Shown piece after piece: positions 37,101 through 49,270 of a DNA stretch of 64,000 nt. Source of the stretch: Syngnathus acus (taxonomy: Eukaryota > Chordata > Actinopteri > Syngnathiformes > Syngnathidae); NCBI RefSeq assembly GCF_901709675.1, contig NC_051102.1, positions 10,671,412 to 10,735,411 of the forward strand. The letters are read 5' to 3'. The notes below the pieces were generated by a model, which saw nothing but the letters and a program-made list of their open reading frames with translations, had not been told where the DNA came from and ran no database searches. The first letter of the stretch is position 1. Every line of letters starts with the position of its first letter. The position numbers and the translations under genes are program-made.

Positions 37101-38258
37101 AAGAGTTGAAGTTTTTCAACTCCACAGGCAGCAAATACAGCAAACGTGTAGAAAGGAAGCTTTCATTCCAAATGATGGCTTGGGGGGGGATGTGTACCAT
37201 CGCTGTGTGACTGAATGGCTGGTTAAAAAGATTTATTAAAATAATCACATTTGAAGGGGGGATTATTTCTACATGATGGTTTAGAAAATGATCGTGTTAG
37301 CTGGGTCTCCGCTTGATTACAATGATAATACCCGCCTCGAGTCAGAAACAAGAGGCAGATACACAGAAGCATATTAACAGTTAATATGCAAGAATATCAC
37401 ATCGCTAGAAACTGTATTGGTGATTAGGTTTGAAATGATACTGCATGAGGCAAAAGAAACAGTCATTATTATATTGTGACAGAGAGAGGGAAATCTCCTG
37501 AATAGAGAGACGGCGTGTCCAAAAAAGTCATTTAGAAGCCAAACAGAGCTTTGCCTTCTCTGCCCGGCTTTTGGCTACATTGCAAGCAAACCTTGCAAGC
37601 AAACTGATAAAAACATGGACCCAAACAACATTCTTATCGATTTACAACTCCTATAGGTATGTTTATCTATCAGTCTCCCTCAAGCATCAACATTGCAATG
37701 CAGCATTCGAGGTGAAGATATGCTGTCATCCATGGCATTGTCAATAATTACTGCATGCATAATTGAGCATAGCATAATGGCACCACTGGAGATAGATAAC
37801 GTGCATGTACTCTGCGTACAGCTGGGAATGACACTGTAGTTGTGACTCAAATACACACGCACACTTTCATGGTTCTGCTTGATTGCATCACAGGAGTCTC
37901 AGGTTGGTGTGTGCACTGAGTTCATAGCCATTCTTCATTCTGTTTGAACCTTACGCTCAATCCCTCTGGCAATTCTACACCGGGGAAATGCACGCGTGTG
38001 TGTGCTTGTGTGTTCCTGTGTGCCTGTACACATGATGTAGCCATTCATTTTGGGGATTTCTCTGATCATTCTTAGCTTTCCAGGTGGCTTTCAAGCCATC
38101 AAAGTGACACATTTGACAGTGAACTGAACACCTGGCAGGTACAAGGTTGAATGTTTATTTTATAAAGACACAATATAGCCAAGGTAGTACTCGAAAAGAG
38201 AACGTTGAAGCACACTTGCAAATAAATGTCATGTAAATAGAAATGTATATATGTTTAT

Positions 38259-38427
38259 AGTATTTGCCGCACTATAAGGCGCACCGGATTATAAGGCGCA
38301 CCTTCAATGAATGGCCCATTTTAAAACTTTGTCCATATATAAGGCGCACCGGATTATAAGGCGCACTGTCGGCTTTTGAGAAAATTGGAGGTTTTTAGGT
38401 GCGCCTTATAGTGCGGAAAATACGGTA
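38259..38427. mobile_element. Foldback MITE, related GGCGC variant
   Basis: About 169 bp, nearly palindromic. The arms read gccgcactataaggcgcacc with inner repeats ggattataaggcgcac, ending ggaaaatacggta. It has the same architecture as the three upstream MITEs but a different core (GGCGC in place of GTCGC). Confidence 0.8.
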
Positions 38428-41400
38428 TACAATATATATAGTATGGATATATTTTTTCTTGTATTATAACTGAGAACAATCAAATTCCTCAATAAAGTTT
38501 CTTCAGTGACAGTCACAAAACACGACGGACCTAAATGAGTCACTGCGTTTCAGTAAATGACCTCTGGTGTAATATTGCTCCAGGGATGGTCACCTGGTCA
38601 TCCCCGCTGTTCTATCCTCTCTCACCTCCACTTAGTCCTGCTTCCCCATACTCTCTCGCTCAAGCGTTTAGCTCTTATAGAGTTCACGGGCTCATTAGAA
38701 GTGGAAAATTAAATCTTCATTAACAATCTTAATTAGACTTCGATCTCTCCGTAGAAAGCCGACAGGGAGATCCATAGGGTAACAGGGGGAAACCTGGAGT
38801 TGGTTTTGGTTTGGTGGGGGAGGATTAGAGGGGTCATTAGTGAAAGGGAACTTCAGAGTAAATTGTTTAAACCTTCCAAGTATGACAAATGTATTGAAGA
38901 GGTCAATCATGGAAGTGGACCCGGTTGATGATAAAGGAGACAGCCTCAGTTCAGTTTTCAGTAACTTGAAAAGCACCATTACTCTTTGAATAATCATTTT
39001 GATTCACATGCCAAATTAAATTGTATGAAATTAGTATGACTGACATACAAGCAGCAGTACAGTCGTTTACTTCTCATTTTTCTTTAGCCATTGCTGCCAG
39101 TAGTTTCAGCGGTATTGCTCTTCTGATTAGAAAACATCCAAATCCCAAAGGCTTCACATCAGGAACGAGGTCGGGAGCCCAGAAGCTCAGCTCCTGCAGT
39201 TCACAAATCCCCCCCAAATATTAGTTTTTTTTCCTCATAGTGAGCATGATTTTTTTAAGCTGTCAACCTCCCGCTTTCTTCACAGTAAAAGAGGAAAGAT
39301 ACATAATGGCCAAGGGGTGAGGGCAGGAGATAGTGTCTGGACCTTAGTTTTATTTATCTGCTTTGCGTAGCTCCCATGGAGCCAAGCTGGTCCATTGCTT
39401 CGAGCTGGGTGATCATATCTGAGCTAATGTTGTGGCAGCTGAAGACTTGGGAATCGTGCGTGTGTGTGTGTGTGAAAAATATGTCCTTCGAATTTACACC
39501 AAATTTTATTTCGAGAGATGAGCTAAAAAGTTGACGGAGACTAGAGAAACCATGGATGCAACAACAGTCCTTTTTTGTTTCCCCAGTTAAAAGATAGACA
39601 AGTCGGGGCAGTGTCAATGATATTGACATTCCTGCACAAATCTGTCGTGGAGATGAAAGAGCGGAGGAGGAAGATAGAGCTTTCAATTTACCACGCAATT
39701 AACATTCCAATACTGCTGGTTACGACCTAGGGGTAATGGCCGAAAGAATGAGATTGTGGTCGCTAGACTAAACCTTGGAGGACATCCACAAGGCCTTTCG
39801 GTTTCACGAAGCAATGCTTGCATAACGATAAGCCACATTTTTGGCAAGTTGGACAATTCATTTATTTTGCCGCTGTGCGCTTTGCGTTTACTCAGCACTG
39901 ATTTATTTTAAAAAATGCCATCAACGTCTTCCAGAACCATTTAGCATGTATCAGCTTCAAATGGCAAGAAGTTCATGTGACTTCACATTTCTACTATGGC
40001 CATTTTATTTTTAAAGAGGTTACTCAAGTTTCACTGCAAATGATTTAATCCATCCATGTGGAGAAACTGTGTCATTCTGTAATCTGGGACAATCAGTGAC
40101 ACTGTTCCGCTCTGTTTCTTTTCAATAGCTGATACGAAATCATCTCTCTGCTCAATGTATGTGCTGTGCTGTATTTGTGTATCTGCTGTCGCCTGCTGGT
40201 GATAGCAAGAACTGCATTTATCAGCAGGAAATGGGATAAAAACAAGGGGCAACCAAAAGTAATGATCAGCAGTATAAAAGTTTGTTGGAGCAAATTATTG
40301 ATGAAAATGACTTGGAAGGATTTATAAGAAAAACTCAATACAAAAAACTAGTCTTGAACCAGTGTGTTTACCCTTCCTCCATCTATAGATTTATGGGATT
40401 GAGTATTTGGAGCCAAACTCGTAACCAGTAAAAAATCACGATGAATTTCAATACCGAAGTAGAAAAACAAGCTTGAAAGGTTACAAATATTTGAGATTTG
40501 TTCGTTATTCTATGCAGTGAAGCGGTTCATTACACAGCTAACGATCTCATTAGGGCAATGACTCACATTCTCAACTGACATCATTTAAAATCTTGCCTTA
40601 CAAATGAGGGAGAATCATTTGGACCCCAAAAGCTTCAAAAGAACTCCAATTTTTCAAACATATGCGTGAATGAGAATATTTGAATATGTTTGGAATAAAT
40701 CTGCATGTAATCAAGTAGTATTTTGTAGTATCGTAAAAGTAATAAACATCTGCTTATTCTGAGAAAACAAAGCCATCAGATTCTATTTTTACATCAAATG
40801 GCAATGTGTTTAATTGCAGAAAAATACAACTTTATAACTTTTAACTTTTTTTTTTAAACCACCCCCCTAAAAAAAAAAAAAAAAAAAGGTTTGTGTTAAA
40901 CGTATATGGACTTCTAAATCAGCTATCACTTCTGGTATAAAACATTTCATTGCATTTGCAATATCATTGATGCTATCCATAAAAGTTTAATGAAACCAGC
41001 ATATGCTAAAATGTCACTTTCAGCAGTGGATAAAATATCGGACAACTCCCACTTAGATCTAATTAAATGTTCTCACTAGGAATAAAATGATACTAAACAC
41101 ATTTTCCATGATGGGGTTGGCTGTCAGTCTGAGAAAATACAGCCCTGCCAGCCCCCCCCCCCAAAAAAATGAGAGCAACCTGAGGGCAGATCATGGCAGG
41201 AGTCTGTTGCACAGATATCAGACAAAACAACATAACCTTTGAAAGTCACTACCTACTCTAGGCAAAATTTCTGTGAGCCTATGATGAAAAACGCTAAAAA
41301 TGCCCTGTCATAATTCCATAGCAATAATTCTTATAATATGCAGCATTGTAATGAAAGTTCAGTGGTTTATAAAAGCTCCACCAATAGCTAAGATTTTGCA

Positions 41401-42115
41401 CAGCTTCTTTCAGGGGACCCCTAAATTATGTGTGGCTAAAAAAGATTTATTCAATGTAAGGGAGTGTCTGCTTCTCTCCATCTGAATTTTCACATTTTGA
41501 AATAATTGTTTTCTATGGTCACCAGTCAAGTGCAAGACAGGTACATGTCATTCTGGGACATACTCAAATAATTTCTCCGTTTAGCCAGTAGAGAGCAGTA
41601 TATACCAGCTTTGACACAATCAATGGACTGATGCATTTGTTTATATTGTCTGTCAGTCATCCAGGCAGATGTAACAAACAAATCCGGGATCAGTCATTAA
41701 AAAGCCTGCCGCGCTTTGGCTTTAGCCACGTGCTTCTGCTCAACCGGCAGGTTCATGACTTTGCAGCATTGCATTCAATGTAACAAATCAAAAACAGAAT
41801 CATTGTGTGAGGGATATTACCACTTCAGAAAACCACCGTCATTTTACAAAATGTGTGGTTATATCTAAATGCAAGTTGTCACTTTTACCTTGCAAAGTTC
41901 AAGCCATATCTCAGCGACACCTGGAAACGCCACTGGCTCCTCTCAGATGGGTTTCACAAACCATGGCCTTTTGTGTCCTCCGGGCCAAAGAGGAAAAAGT
42001 CCATCCGGAGTTTCATCAAAGCAAAGTTCAAAAGCCAGCATCAGTTGTCGTATGAAGGTGTGCTATTGCCCATGCTAGGTAACCTGCAGGCACCATTCAT
42101 GCTGGAAGATACATA

Positions 42116-42190
42116 CAAGTTGATCAAATCAAATCAAATGCCTTTTTTGTCATTGTACAACAAAATTGGGATGATGTAACAGTCCCCAAT
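42116..42190 (-). mobile_element. Short LINE-like 3' remnant
   Basis: A CAAAT microsatellite followed by ttttttgtcattgtacaaca and aaattgg, resembling the 3' ends at 49005 and 62470. Only about 75 bp. Confidence 0.35.
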
Positions 42191-43402
42191 GTGTTGCAGG
42201 CATTTCAAAATGAGTGAAGCTTATCAGTTTGAACATGATCTTGTCTTTGTCGTGTATTCATTTGCATATATAGGTTGAAAAGTATTCTCACATCAATATT
42301 TTCACAACTTCATTGAGATGCAAATGAGCCGTTGACTCTGGGTGGGCCAGAAAGAAACTGCTGTCCTATTTGGTGTCATGTATTTGTGCAGGCTTTCCCG
42401 TCGCAATAAGACTTTTTTTTTTTTTTTTTTCTGCTTTAAACAAATTGTTTACTTGCAGAACTCGCAGCAAGGACATTCATCTCTGACACTATTCACATTC
42501 ATTCCCATATACTAGCGCATAGACAGACATGTAATCGAGGGCCTATTGAATATCGCAGTTCCCATCTGTGAAATGCTGCACTGATGAATAAATAATGCTT
42601 CATCCTTTCAAGTGCATCTTTGAACATTGCTGAAGTTTTTAACCCCATGCAACCCAGAGGGGGCTATCATTCCCCCGAATACAAACGTCCTATTCTTGCC
42701 TTCTTGGCCCTCTCTCCGTTAATACCTCAAAACATTCATTGCCTGGAGTATAATGTCCCCACACCCCCCACTGTTTTTTTTTCATCTGCGTAAAGTACCC
42801 GTGAGACACAGACACATATGGAATCATGTCGCGCACATTGCACTGTTTTCTGCTCAAAGGACAAACCGATAGCATGACGCAGCTGGGCCTCCTCATGATG
42901 AGCACACATTCATCTGCATTTTGAAGAGCGTGCTTGTCATAGAATGACGCCATGGCTGAAAATCTGTCTTCATTGAACCCGTCCGTGTCTATAGAAAAAG
43001 AGCCCAATTGAGTTACATAAGGCATGGCGCCATTGACAAGTGCTCATTCTGATTGAGTGGATGAATCATACATTGTTGTCATCATCAGCTTGAACCTCTT
43101 CTTCTTCCCAAATTGTATCGTGGACATGAGTGATCCGATCTAAATTCCAAGCAAAAAAGTACTGAATATAATGACTTCATGTATTCACTGTAGAATTATT
43201 CAAGTATGTTGATATTATTTCTGCTTGATTGGAGTGTTGGATTTGTTAAGCCAGAAACAACGACAGATAAAAGCATGAAGCAGATGTCTTTGTGACCTTC
43301 TGCAACCTTCAACAAACCCTGATGGGAAAAATAAAACAATCGCTATGTTTACTATGAGATATGAGCTGAAGAATGTCACAGTAGCACCATCATGGCTATC
43401 AG

Positions 43403-43450
43403 AGCTTTATTGTCATCTGTTTCAAAGAGCACAAAAACAAATGAATTTTT
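43403..43450 (-). mobile_element. Possible LINE-like 3' remnant
   Basis: agctttattgtcatctgttt followed by an A-rich stretch resembles the other 3' ends. Very short, so uncertain. Confidence 0.25.
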
Positions 43451-43732
43451 CAGTAAATGATTATATTTAGGTTCCAAACTTTAATAAAAGACAAAAAAGT
43501 TGAACTAACTTACCCATGATATCACAAATCAGCTTAATGGTAGTTCTTTTTTTTTTCTTCTTAAACTCAAATTTGAAAGACGCTTTTCTGCAAGTAATAT
43601 TGAAAGGACAGATCCAGAGGACACACATTAAAAAAAATAAAAAAAAGGTTCAAATCCATGCTGATCTATGCATATAAGGAGGAATTTGAGCGCATCTGAT
43701 GAATAAATTTATCCTGATTAACCCCCCTCTAC

Positions 43733-43736
<4 letters not shown>

Positions 43737-43785
<49 letters not shown>

Positions 43786-43811
43786 CTCGCTCTCGCTCTC
43801 TCTCTCTCTCG
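43737..43811 (+). repeat. (CT)n tract upstream of carmil3
   Basis: 75 bases of CT with three G interruptions (ctcgctctcgctctcg) near its 3' side. It probably lies in the promoter or 5' UTR. Confidence 0.95.
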
Positions 43812-43940
43812 CCCACCACCAGTGCAAATGCGAAGAGCGTGCCACAGCATCTCTTCGCTTCACAGCTCGCGGTGGCGCAAAGGGGACGGAGCGAGCGACC
43901 GCAAGAAGCACGTCATTTGCGGACAGAGTTGTGGAGGATC

Positions 43941-43970
43941 AGCTCAGCTCAGCTCAGCTCAGCTCAGCCC
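43941..43970 (+). repeat. AGCTC pentamer repeat before the carmil3 start
   Basis: About six AGCTC units, the last altered (agccc), ending 23 bases before the ATG. Confidence 0.9.
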
Positions 43971-43993
43971 AGCCTACGCTCAGCAGCGAGGTC

Positions 43994-44051
43994 ATGGCCT
44001 CCAAAGAGAGCACAGCGTCGGGCTTTGCCACGATCAGCAGGGAAATGACAG
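43994..44051 (+). CDS. carmil3: carmil3 exon 1 (start codon)
   Basis: This encodes MASKESTASGFATISREMT plus one base of a split codon. The ATG has G at -3 and G at +4, a good vertebrate initiation context. The donor is gtgagc. The N-terminus of CARMILs is short and variable, so the exon rests on its phase match to the next exon, its position and the strong context. It lies just after an AGCTC pentamer repeat in the putative 5' UTR. Confidence 0.75.
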
Positions 44052-46031
44052 GTGAGCTACTTTTCCCTGCGCTCACCATCACAACGCCGCTCCGGAAGTG
44101 AAAGCTGTCAAGAGTGTTTCGAAGGACACGATTAGTTTGCATGCTTCTCTAGTTAACGATGACATCCACAGGCAAGCACAGAAAACGTCACATTTGGAAT
44201 GTGCATCTCGTTTTTCCCCTTTGGATCCACTTTTGATTTATTTCTGTGTAAAGTTTGCACGCACACAATGGCAGGCATGTTGGAAGTGTTGCACAAGAAA
44301 GGCGTCTCTCATTGCTAATTAACCTGACGGGGTTTGCCATTTTAATCTAGCTGTTAACCAGCTCATCCTAGCCAAGCCCCTGCATTAAGTCATTAACGCA
44401 CCTGACAGATTCCAACCAACCTATGTCAGAAAAAAAGATGTCTCTTTGCTTGATCCACACCTCATTTCCTTGCAAGAGCAAACTTTTAGCTCTATTTATA
44501 GGGAGGATGCAGAAAGGCATCTGCAAACAACAGGCCTCTCCACATTTCCATTAGTCAGGCCACTGGAGTACACTTCCAGCATGATGTTCAGACTTGCATC
44601 TTGCAAGCATATATGGATCCTGTATGTGCATTGCTATAGCAAGTAGGTGGAGGACATCAAACTAGCTGCGGCCTTTCCAGTCCTTCAAGATCACAGCATC
44701 TTTCCAGGTTTTACTGGAGTAAGCCGTGTTGTTTTTTTCTATTGGGCTGTGATGCTAAAAATAGCCCAGATACAGTAGGAGTCCTTGTTTACAGCAATGT
44801 GTGCTGGCTTTGAGCTCACACTTTGAAACTACGGATACATGTGAAATAGGATTTCAATGGTTGGACACATCTGCTTTGTATCTCTTTCATAATTGAATAT
44901 GCTGAAATGAGTCACGGGTGATGCTAACATGATGACAAATGACAGCAAAATGCCACCAAACATAAGAAAATAGACAATGAATCAAGTTAAGTGATTCATA
45001 ATTCGTTGATTTGTTCTTGATTTAAACTGCCCCCCTAACATTTATCATCACCATAGTTATTATTAATACTTCTGCTCCATATTTGTTCATGTTTCTTTTT
45101 GATAGGGTGCTAAAGACAGACATTTTCATGACAATAATCTTTGCTATTATGAGTTTAAACACAGTTAATATTGCATTTTTGGAATAAAAATGAAACAGGA
45201 AAATCCACCCAATTTTATCCTGGGTGGCCATTTTGCAACTTGCTGGACTGAAAATGACACACAGCTCACAAATGTGCATGTTGCTAGCATGATGAGTATT
45301 GCCAAACATGAAATGTATTTTTTTTTTTTTCTTCTAGCATGAATGAAATTAATTGCTGCAGCTAACTGGCTATTTTTTTTTTTTTTTTAGTTTTAGCCTA
45401 ATTACAGTATATGAGGCATGATTGATTTCCTATACCAAACCAAACTGAATTGGAGATAGAGGGACTGCTCCACAGCTTCTTTTGTCAAGTTTTAAAAATA
45501 AGCATCATTAAAGTCATGAAATAAGGCCAGATTTCTTTTTTTAATTTGATTCATTTCAAGGGTCTAGACTGGACTCAAATGTTAAGATCTGCATCTGCAC
45601 ATTTGACATACATACATTGTGTATTTATTTTAGTGTCCAGCTCCAGCAAGCAGAGAAATGTGCAATGAGAACAGTACACGCTATTCTTTGAATTCAAACA
45701 GTAAAGCAATTGTTTTACTTTCACCAAGTAAGTCAATAACTCATATAGAGGTTATTGATTTATTTGATGTCTGAGCTCATTGTAGCCACTTCAATGATTT
45801 TCAGTTTGTTTCACAAGCCTGTGATTGAATTAGTGGCTTGTTTGTGCTGTTTTGCTGCTAATTAGCAGCAGCCAGGATTTGGAAGGTGTTTTTCATCTGG
45901 GTCTCAAGATGTATTTTTCTGGCTTCTTCCATCTGTTAGCTAAAAAAGTTTGGATATTTTTGATTTATTTTATTGATTAATATCTTTTTTTAAAAATGCT
46001 TTGCATACCTGTCTTTTCTTCCTCCTCCCAG
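44052..46031 (+). other. carmil3 intron 1, 2.0 kb
   Basis: AT-rich, with T runs near 45320 and 45374. No repeat family recognised. Confidence 0.8.
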
Positions 46032-46126
46032 ACAACATCAAGAAGTTGCTGGAGAAACAGACCATTAAATTTATGAGAGCCATCAAACTGGACACCAAAA
46101 GCGGGAAATCGGAAGACAGGATTCTG
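46032..46126 (+). CDS. carmil3: carmil3 exon 2: PH-domain start
   Basis: This exon has 95 bp and covers residues 20-51, starting DNIKKLLEKQ and ending with KSEDRIL. It is the amphipathic N-terminal helix and first strands of the CARMIL PH domain, which binds acidic phospholipids in the family. The acceptor is cctcccag and the donor gtaagt. Confidence 0.88.
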
Positions 46127-48787
46127 GTAAGTAAGAGAGTCCCCCTTATGACTCTGCCCTCATGTCAAATCATCGGAATGAGCTATTGATTGCTGATTGC
46201 ATCTTTTAGGTGCGACTTGATGAATATGGACTTGAATGACACAAAGTTCTTAGAAGCCGAGCAGAAATCAATCGAGCTTGATTGAGACAAATTGAGAGAC
46301 CCGTAAGAAGTCACAGATTAGGCAGCGTGCCACACGAGACAGACGCGTTGAAAATCAGGGCTTAAGGCAGATGCTTCCTAAGCAGAGCAAAGTGGACACC
46401 GTGTCATGGCCTACTGAATCCAACCACGGAGTTTATTAGATGTGGCAGGATGGCCTTAATGCCACAGGCACAAGTTTGTTGTGTGTATGTGTGAGCCTGA
46501 CATTGTGCTGTACACTCGGTCCCGTATTATTTATTTATTTCTTACAAAGAACCCTGCGTGCATCATCCCAGATGGGCTGTGATGCGTTCAAGGTACAAAT
46601 GATGACTTGGTCAGCCACATGAGCAACTGATCACATAATTATGGTTGCATGGCTTGGTTCTTCTAAGGAAGGCAAAAGAAGCTCAAAATGATCATAGCCA
46701 ATTCTCAGTAGTTTTTTTTTTTTTTTTTTCCCATCCACATCTTTTGTCTTATGCACCCCCCTTGCCCCTCCCCACAATTTGTGTCATGTCATCTCTTTGT
46801 TTCGTGGCGACCTCCCTCTTTCCCTGTCATTCCAATCACTTTCCTCCTCATCATCGCCCTCGATTGTTCTCCTCCCCCCGGCATGCCAGTTGCCTCTTAC
46901 TTTCCGCTGCTTCTCCCTTGTGCCCTTCCCTCTATCTTTAATACAGCCATTAAAAAGTATCGGGGTCCTCTTTTTTAGCACAGGCAATTCAATTAGTTCC
47001 AAGATTATTTTTTTTTTACTGTCCATATGGGCCTTGGCTACTGCTCTAGATTTAGTCAAGGAGGAAAAGAGATGAAGGGATTCATTCTAATTTCAATCTG
47101 GAAAATTGTTCTACTTTTGAATGTCATATTCCAAAAAGTGGAAAACTAAGCATTAATGAAGGTCTGTGATGGTTCTTCCCCCTAAGCAAGTGGGGTGGTT
47201 ACCTTTGAGCTGAATCTCCGAGTTGATTAAGTTTGCGGATATATTTAGCACATGATTTTATACGTTCCAATTTACTGTTCTCTCTTTTTATTGCCTGGCC
47301 CCTTTCTGCCCCTGGAGATTGATGCTATCCAGCTGTCTGTATGCGTTGAGTGTACCAGCCATCACGCGTCGACATCCACATGCTTGAGCCACCACCACTA
47401 TTCCAGACACAAGCAGGGTGTAGCATGGCAAACAAGAGCCACCCAGGGCAAAATCCTTTTGTGGAGCATCCACCACATACGTATATGCTTCAGTGACACA
47501 TTCTTCCCCTCTTTATTCGATCACCCTATTTGAGGACAACTCCAAAAACAAAGCACATCTTCAAAGGCAGAGGGGGAGGTTGTGATGGTGCACAAGGGTG
47601 GGCTTAGGAAAAGGAAGGCAGAGTAGGGATGTGATGATGCCCCAGTTGTTGATTTGGCTCTTCCACCACTTATTTGTCCTCTCTTTTATCCAGTGGTGTT
47701 CCATTGCTCCAAAATATGGTTCAATGGAGGTCCTGCTAGTGAGACTTCAGCCGGGCTATGCATGAGCTTAAGTGTTGAATGTTTCAGTCTGCTTTGTGGT
47801 CTTGCGCTACGTTCACTTGGAGTTCCCGCATCATCCTTGAGTGTGATTTGCTCAGTTCCAGATGCTTTTGTTTTCAGGGCCTCATTTATCGACATGTAAA
47901 CAATATGTCAACCAGAGAGCGAGCTGGAAAACAATAATTGTAAAGCTGCGCGATGAAAACCTAATCCGACTCATTGCACAGATTGGTTACACAAGGCAGC
48001 CATTCAAAATGTCATAAAAGAAAAAACTTCATTTGCATAGAAAGTTAATCAAAGAATGCAAGAGCAGCAGGTTGTAATGAAACCAATTGGAGAACTGTTA
48101 AAAAAAAAAAACAAGCCCAGAAACGGCTGCTAGTGACATTAGAAACTACTTAAGTAATAAAAGGCAATATTTCTGCAGGTTGGAGTATTCTTCTTGAACA
48201 TATAAAACAAACGCTTGTCCTGGATTTGAATGCATTTGTGCGTGGGTGCTACAAAACAAAGGGAAAGAAAACGACAAGTTTGCACCTTTATCATAGAAAA
48301 CGAGGTCTTTCCTTTTCAGTTCCAGCTGTGGGGGAAAAAAATACAAACATAGAGCAATAAAATCAGAGACAACTTACGCTAGCGGCAGAGTTGCTGGTAC
48401 GTTTTCATGTTTGCACCATTCTGTCAACACTCCATTTGTCTGTCTTGTGTAATGCTGTGTATTAGCACTTACTTCTCTGTTCGGATTGGCGCTTCCACTG
48501 CGTGTGATGCTTTGCATGGAGTCACACTGTGACTATCCATATTTACCATCTGACAGTGCGTGATATCAGCCCTCAGTGCTGTAATTAGAATTTGGGCTTA
48601 ACACGATTAACATGTCGGTTGCCCCTGGCGGTGAGCCTATGAAGTGTGACTGCTGACCTTCTCTCTGTCTCCCCCCCATGAGGAGACAAATAAGTGTTGC
48701 CCTGCAGTCCTACCCATACACACCGAGTATTTCATCTTTTATCTCTTAGTCGTTTCCTTTCGTTAAGTTGATCCTCACTTGGAGGGA

Positions 48788-48924
48788 ATTTGGGAGGAAA
48801 CCGGTGTACCTCGAGAAAACCACGCTTAACATGCAAACTCCACACAAGTAGGCAGGATCTGGGATCGAACCCTACAACTCAGAACTGCGAGGCAAACGTG
48901 CTAACCAGTGCTCCACCGAGCGAA
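48788..48924 (-). mobile_element. tRNA-derived SINE
   Basis: The minus strand starts with a tRNA-like head: ggtggagcactggttagcac (A-box region) and gggttcgatccc (B box, at 48860-48871 on +), followed by a body ending near aaaccggtgtacctcgag on the + strand. The promoter boxes are recognisable, but the copy is old. Confidence 0.65.
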
Positions 48925-49004
48925 CTTTTGAATTGCTTTTGTACAAGTCAGGCCTCGAGGGCATTCCCACATGCGAGTGAGCAATTTGGAATTGTGACAT
49001 CACA

Positions 49005-49270
49005 AGATAGATAGATAGATCTTTATTGTCATTGTCACACATGTACAACGAAATTTAAAAAGTGCCAACCGATCAGCGCATGAGATAAAAAAATAAATAG
49101 AATAAAAAGATACAAAAAATACAAGCTAAAAACCCACAGAAGAACATACACAGACATAATCATTTACGTTTAGCGGCATTCAATGTGACTACCGCTGTAG
49201 GGTAAAAACTGTTGGCGAATCTGCTAGTCCTTGACCTAATTGATCTATCTATATGACATAAACCCCCCTC
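49005..49270 (-). mobile_element. Truncated LINE-like element, 3' end
   Basis: Read on the minus strand it ends caatgacaataaagatctat in an ATCT microsatellite tail, with an AATAAA signal. The inner part (gtagggtaaaaactgttggc, tagtccttgacctaattgat on +) matches a widespread fish non-LTR repeat from memory. Only the 3' end is present. Confidence 0.5.

Larger units (their letters stand above)
34113..43670. other. Intergenic spacer between the cdh24-like gene and carmil3
   Basis: AT-rich, with no supported gene. Contains one foldback MITE (38259-38427), a short GT repeat (39460-39474) and two LINE-like 3' ends (42116-42190, 43403-43450). A 111-codon minus-strand frame at 42690-43025 is unrecognised. 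Part may be 3' UTR of the first gene or regulatory DNA of the second. Confidence 0.6.
43671..43993 (+). promoter_or_regulatory. Putative carmil3 core promoter and 5' UTR
   Basis: A TATA-like catataagg lies at 43671-43679. A (CT)n tract follows at 43737-43811, then a moderately GC-rich stretch and six AGCTC pentamers at 43941-43970, ending at the ATG at 43994. An upstream ATG at 43828 opens a frame that overlaps the main start out of frame. The transcription start is not visible; the TATA assignment is a guess. Confidence 0.35.

Noticed and set aside
41807-42179. Two overlapping + strand frames of 82 and 108 codons
   Set aside because: Different frames over the same DNA, no homology, ends in repeat sequence.
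42690-43025. 111-codon minus-strand frame upstream of carmil3
   Set aside because: Stop-free length is within chance for 64 kb, and no motif was recognised.
43650-43911. Frames of Arg-Glu or Ser-Leu repeats
   Set aside because: Translations of the (CT)n tract.
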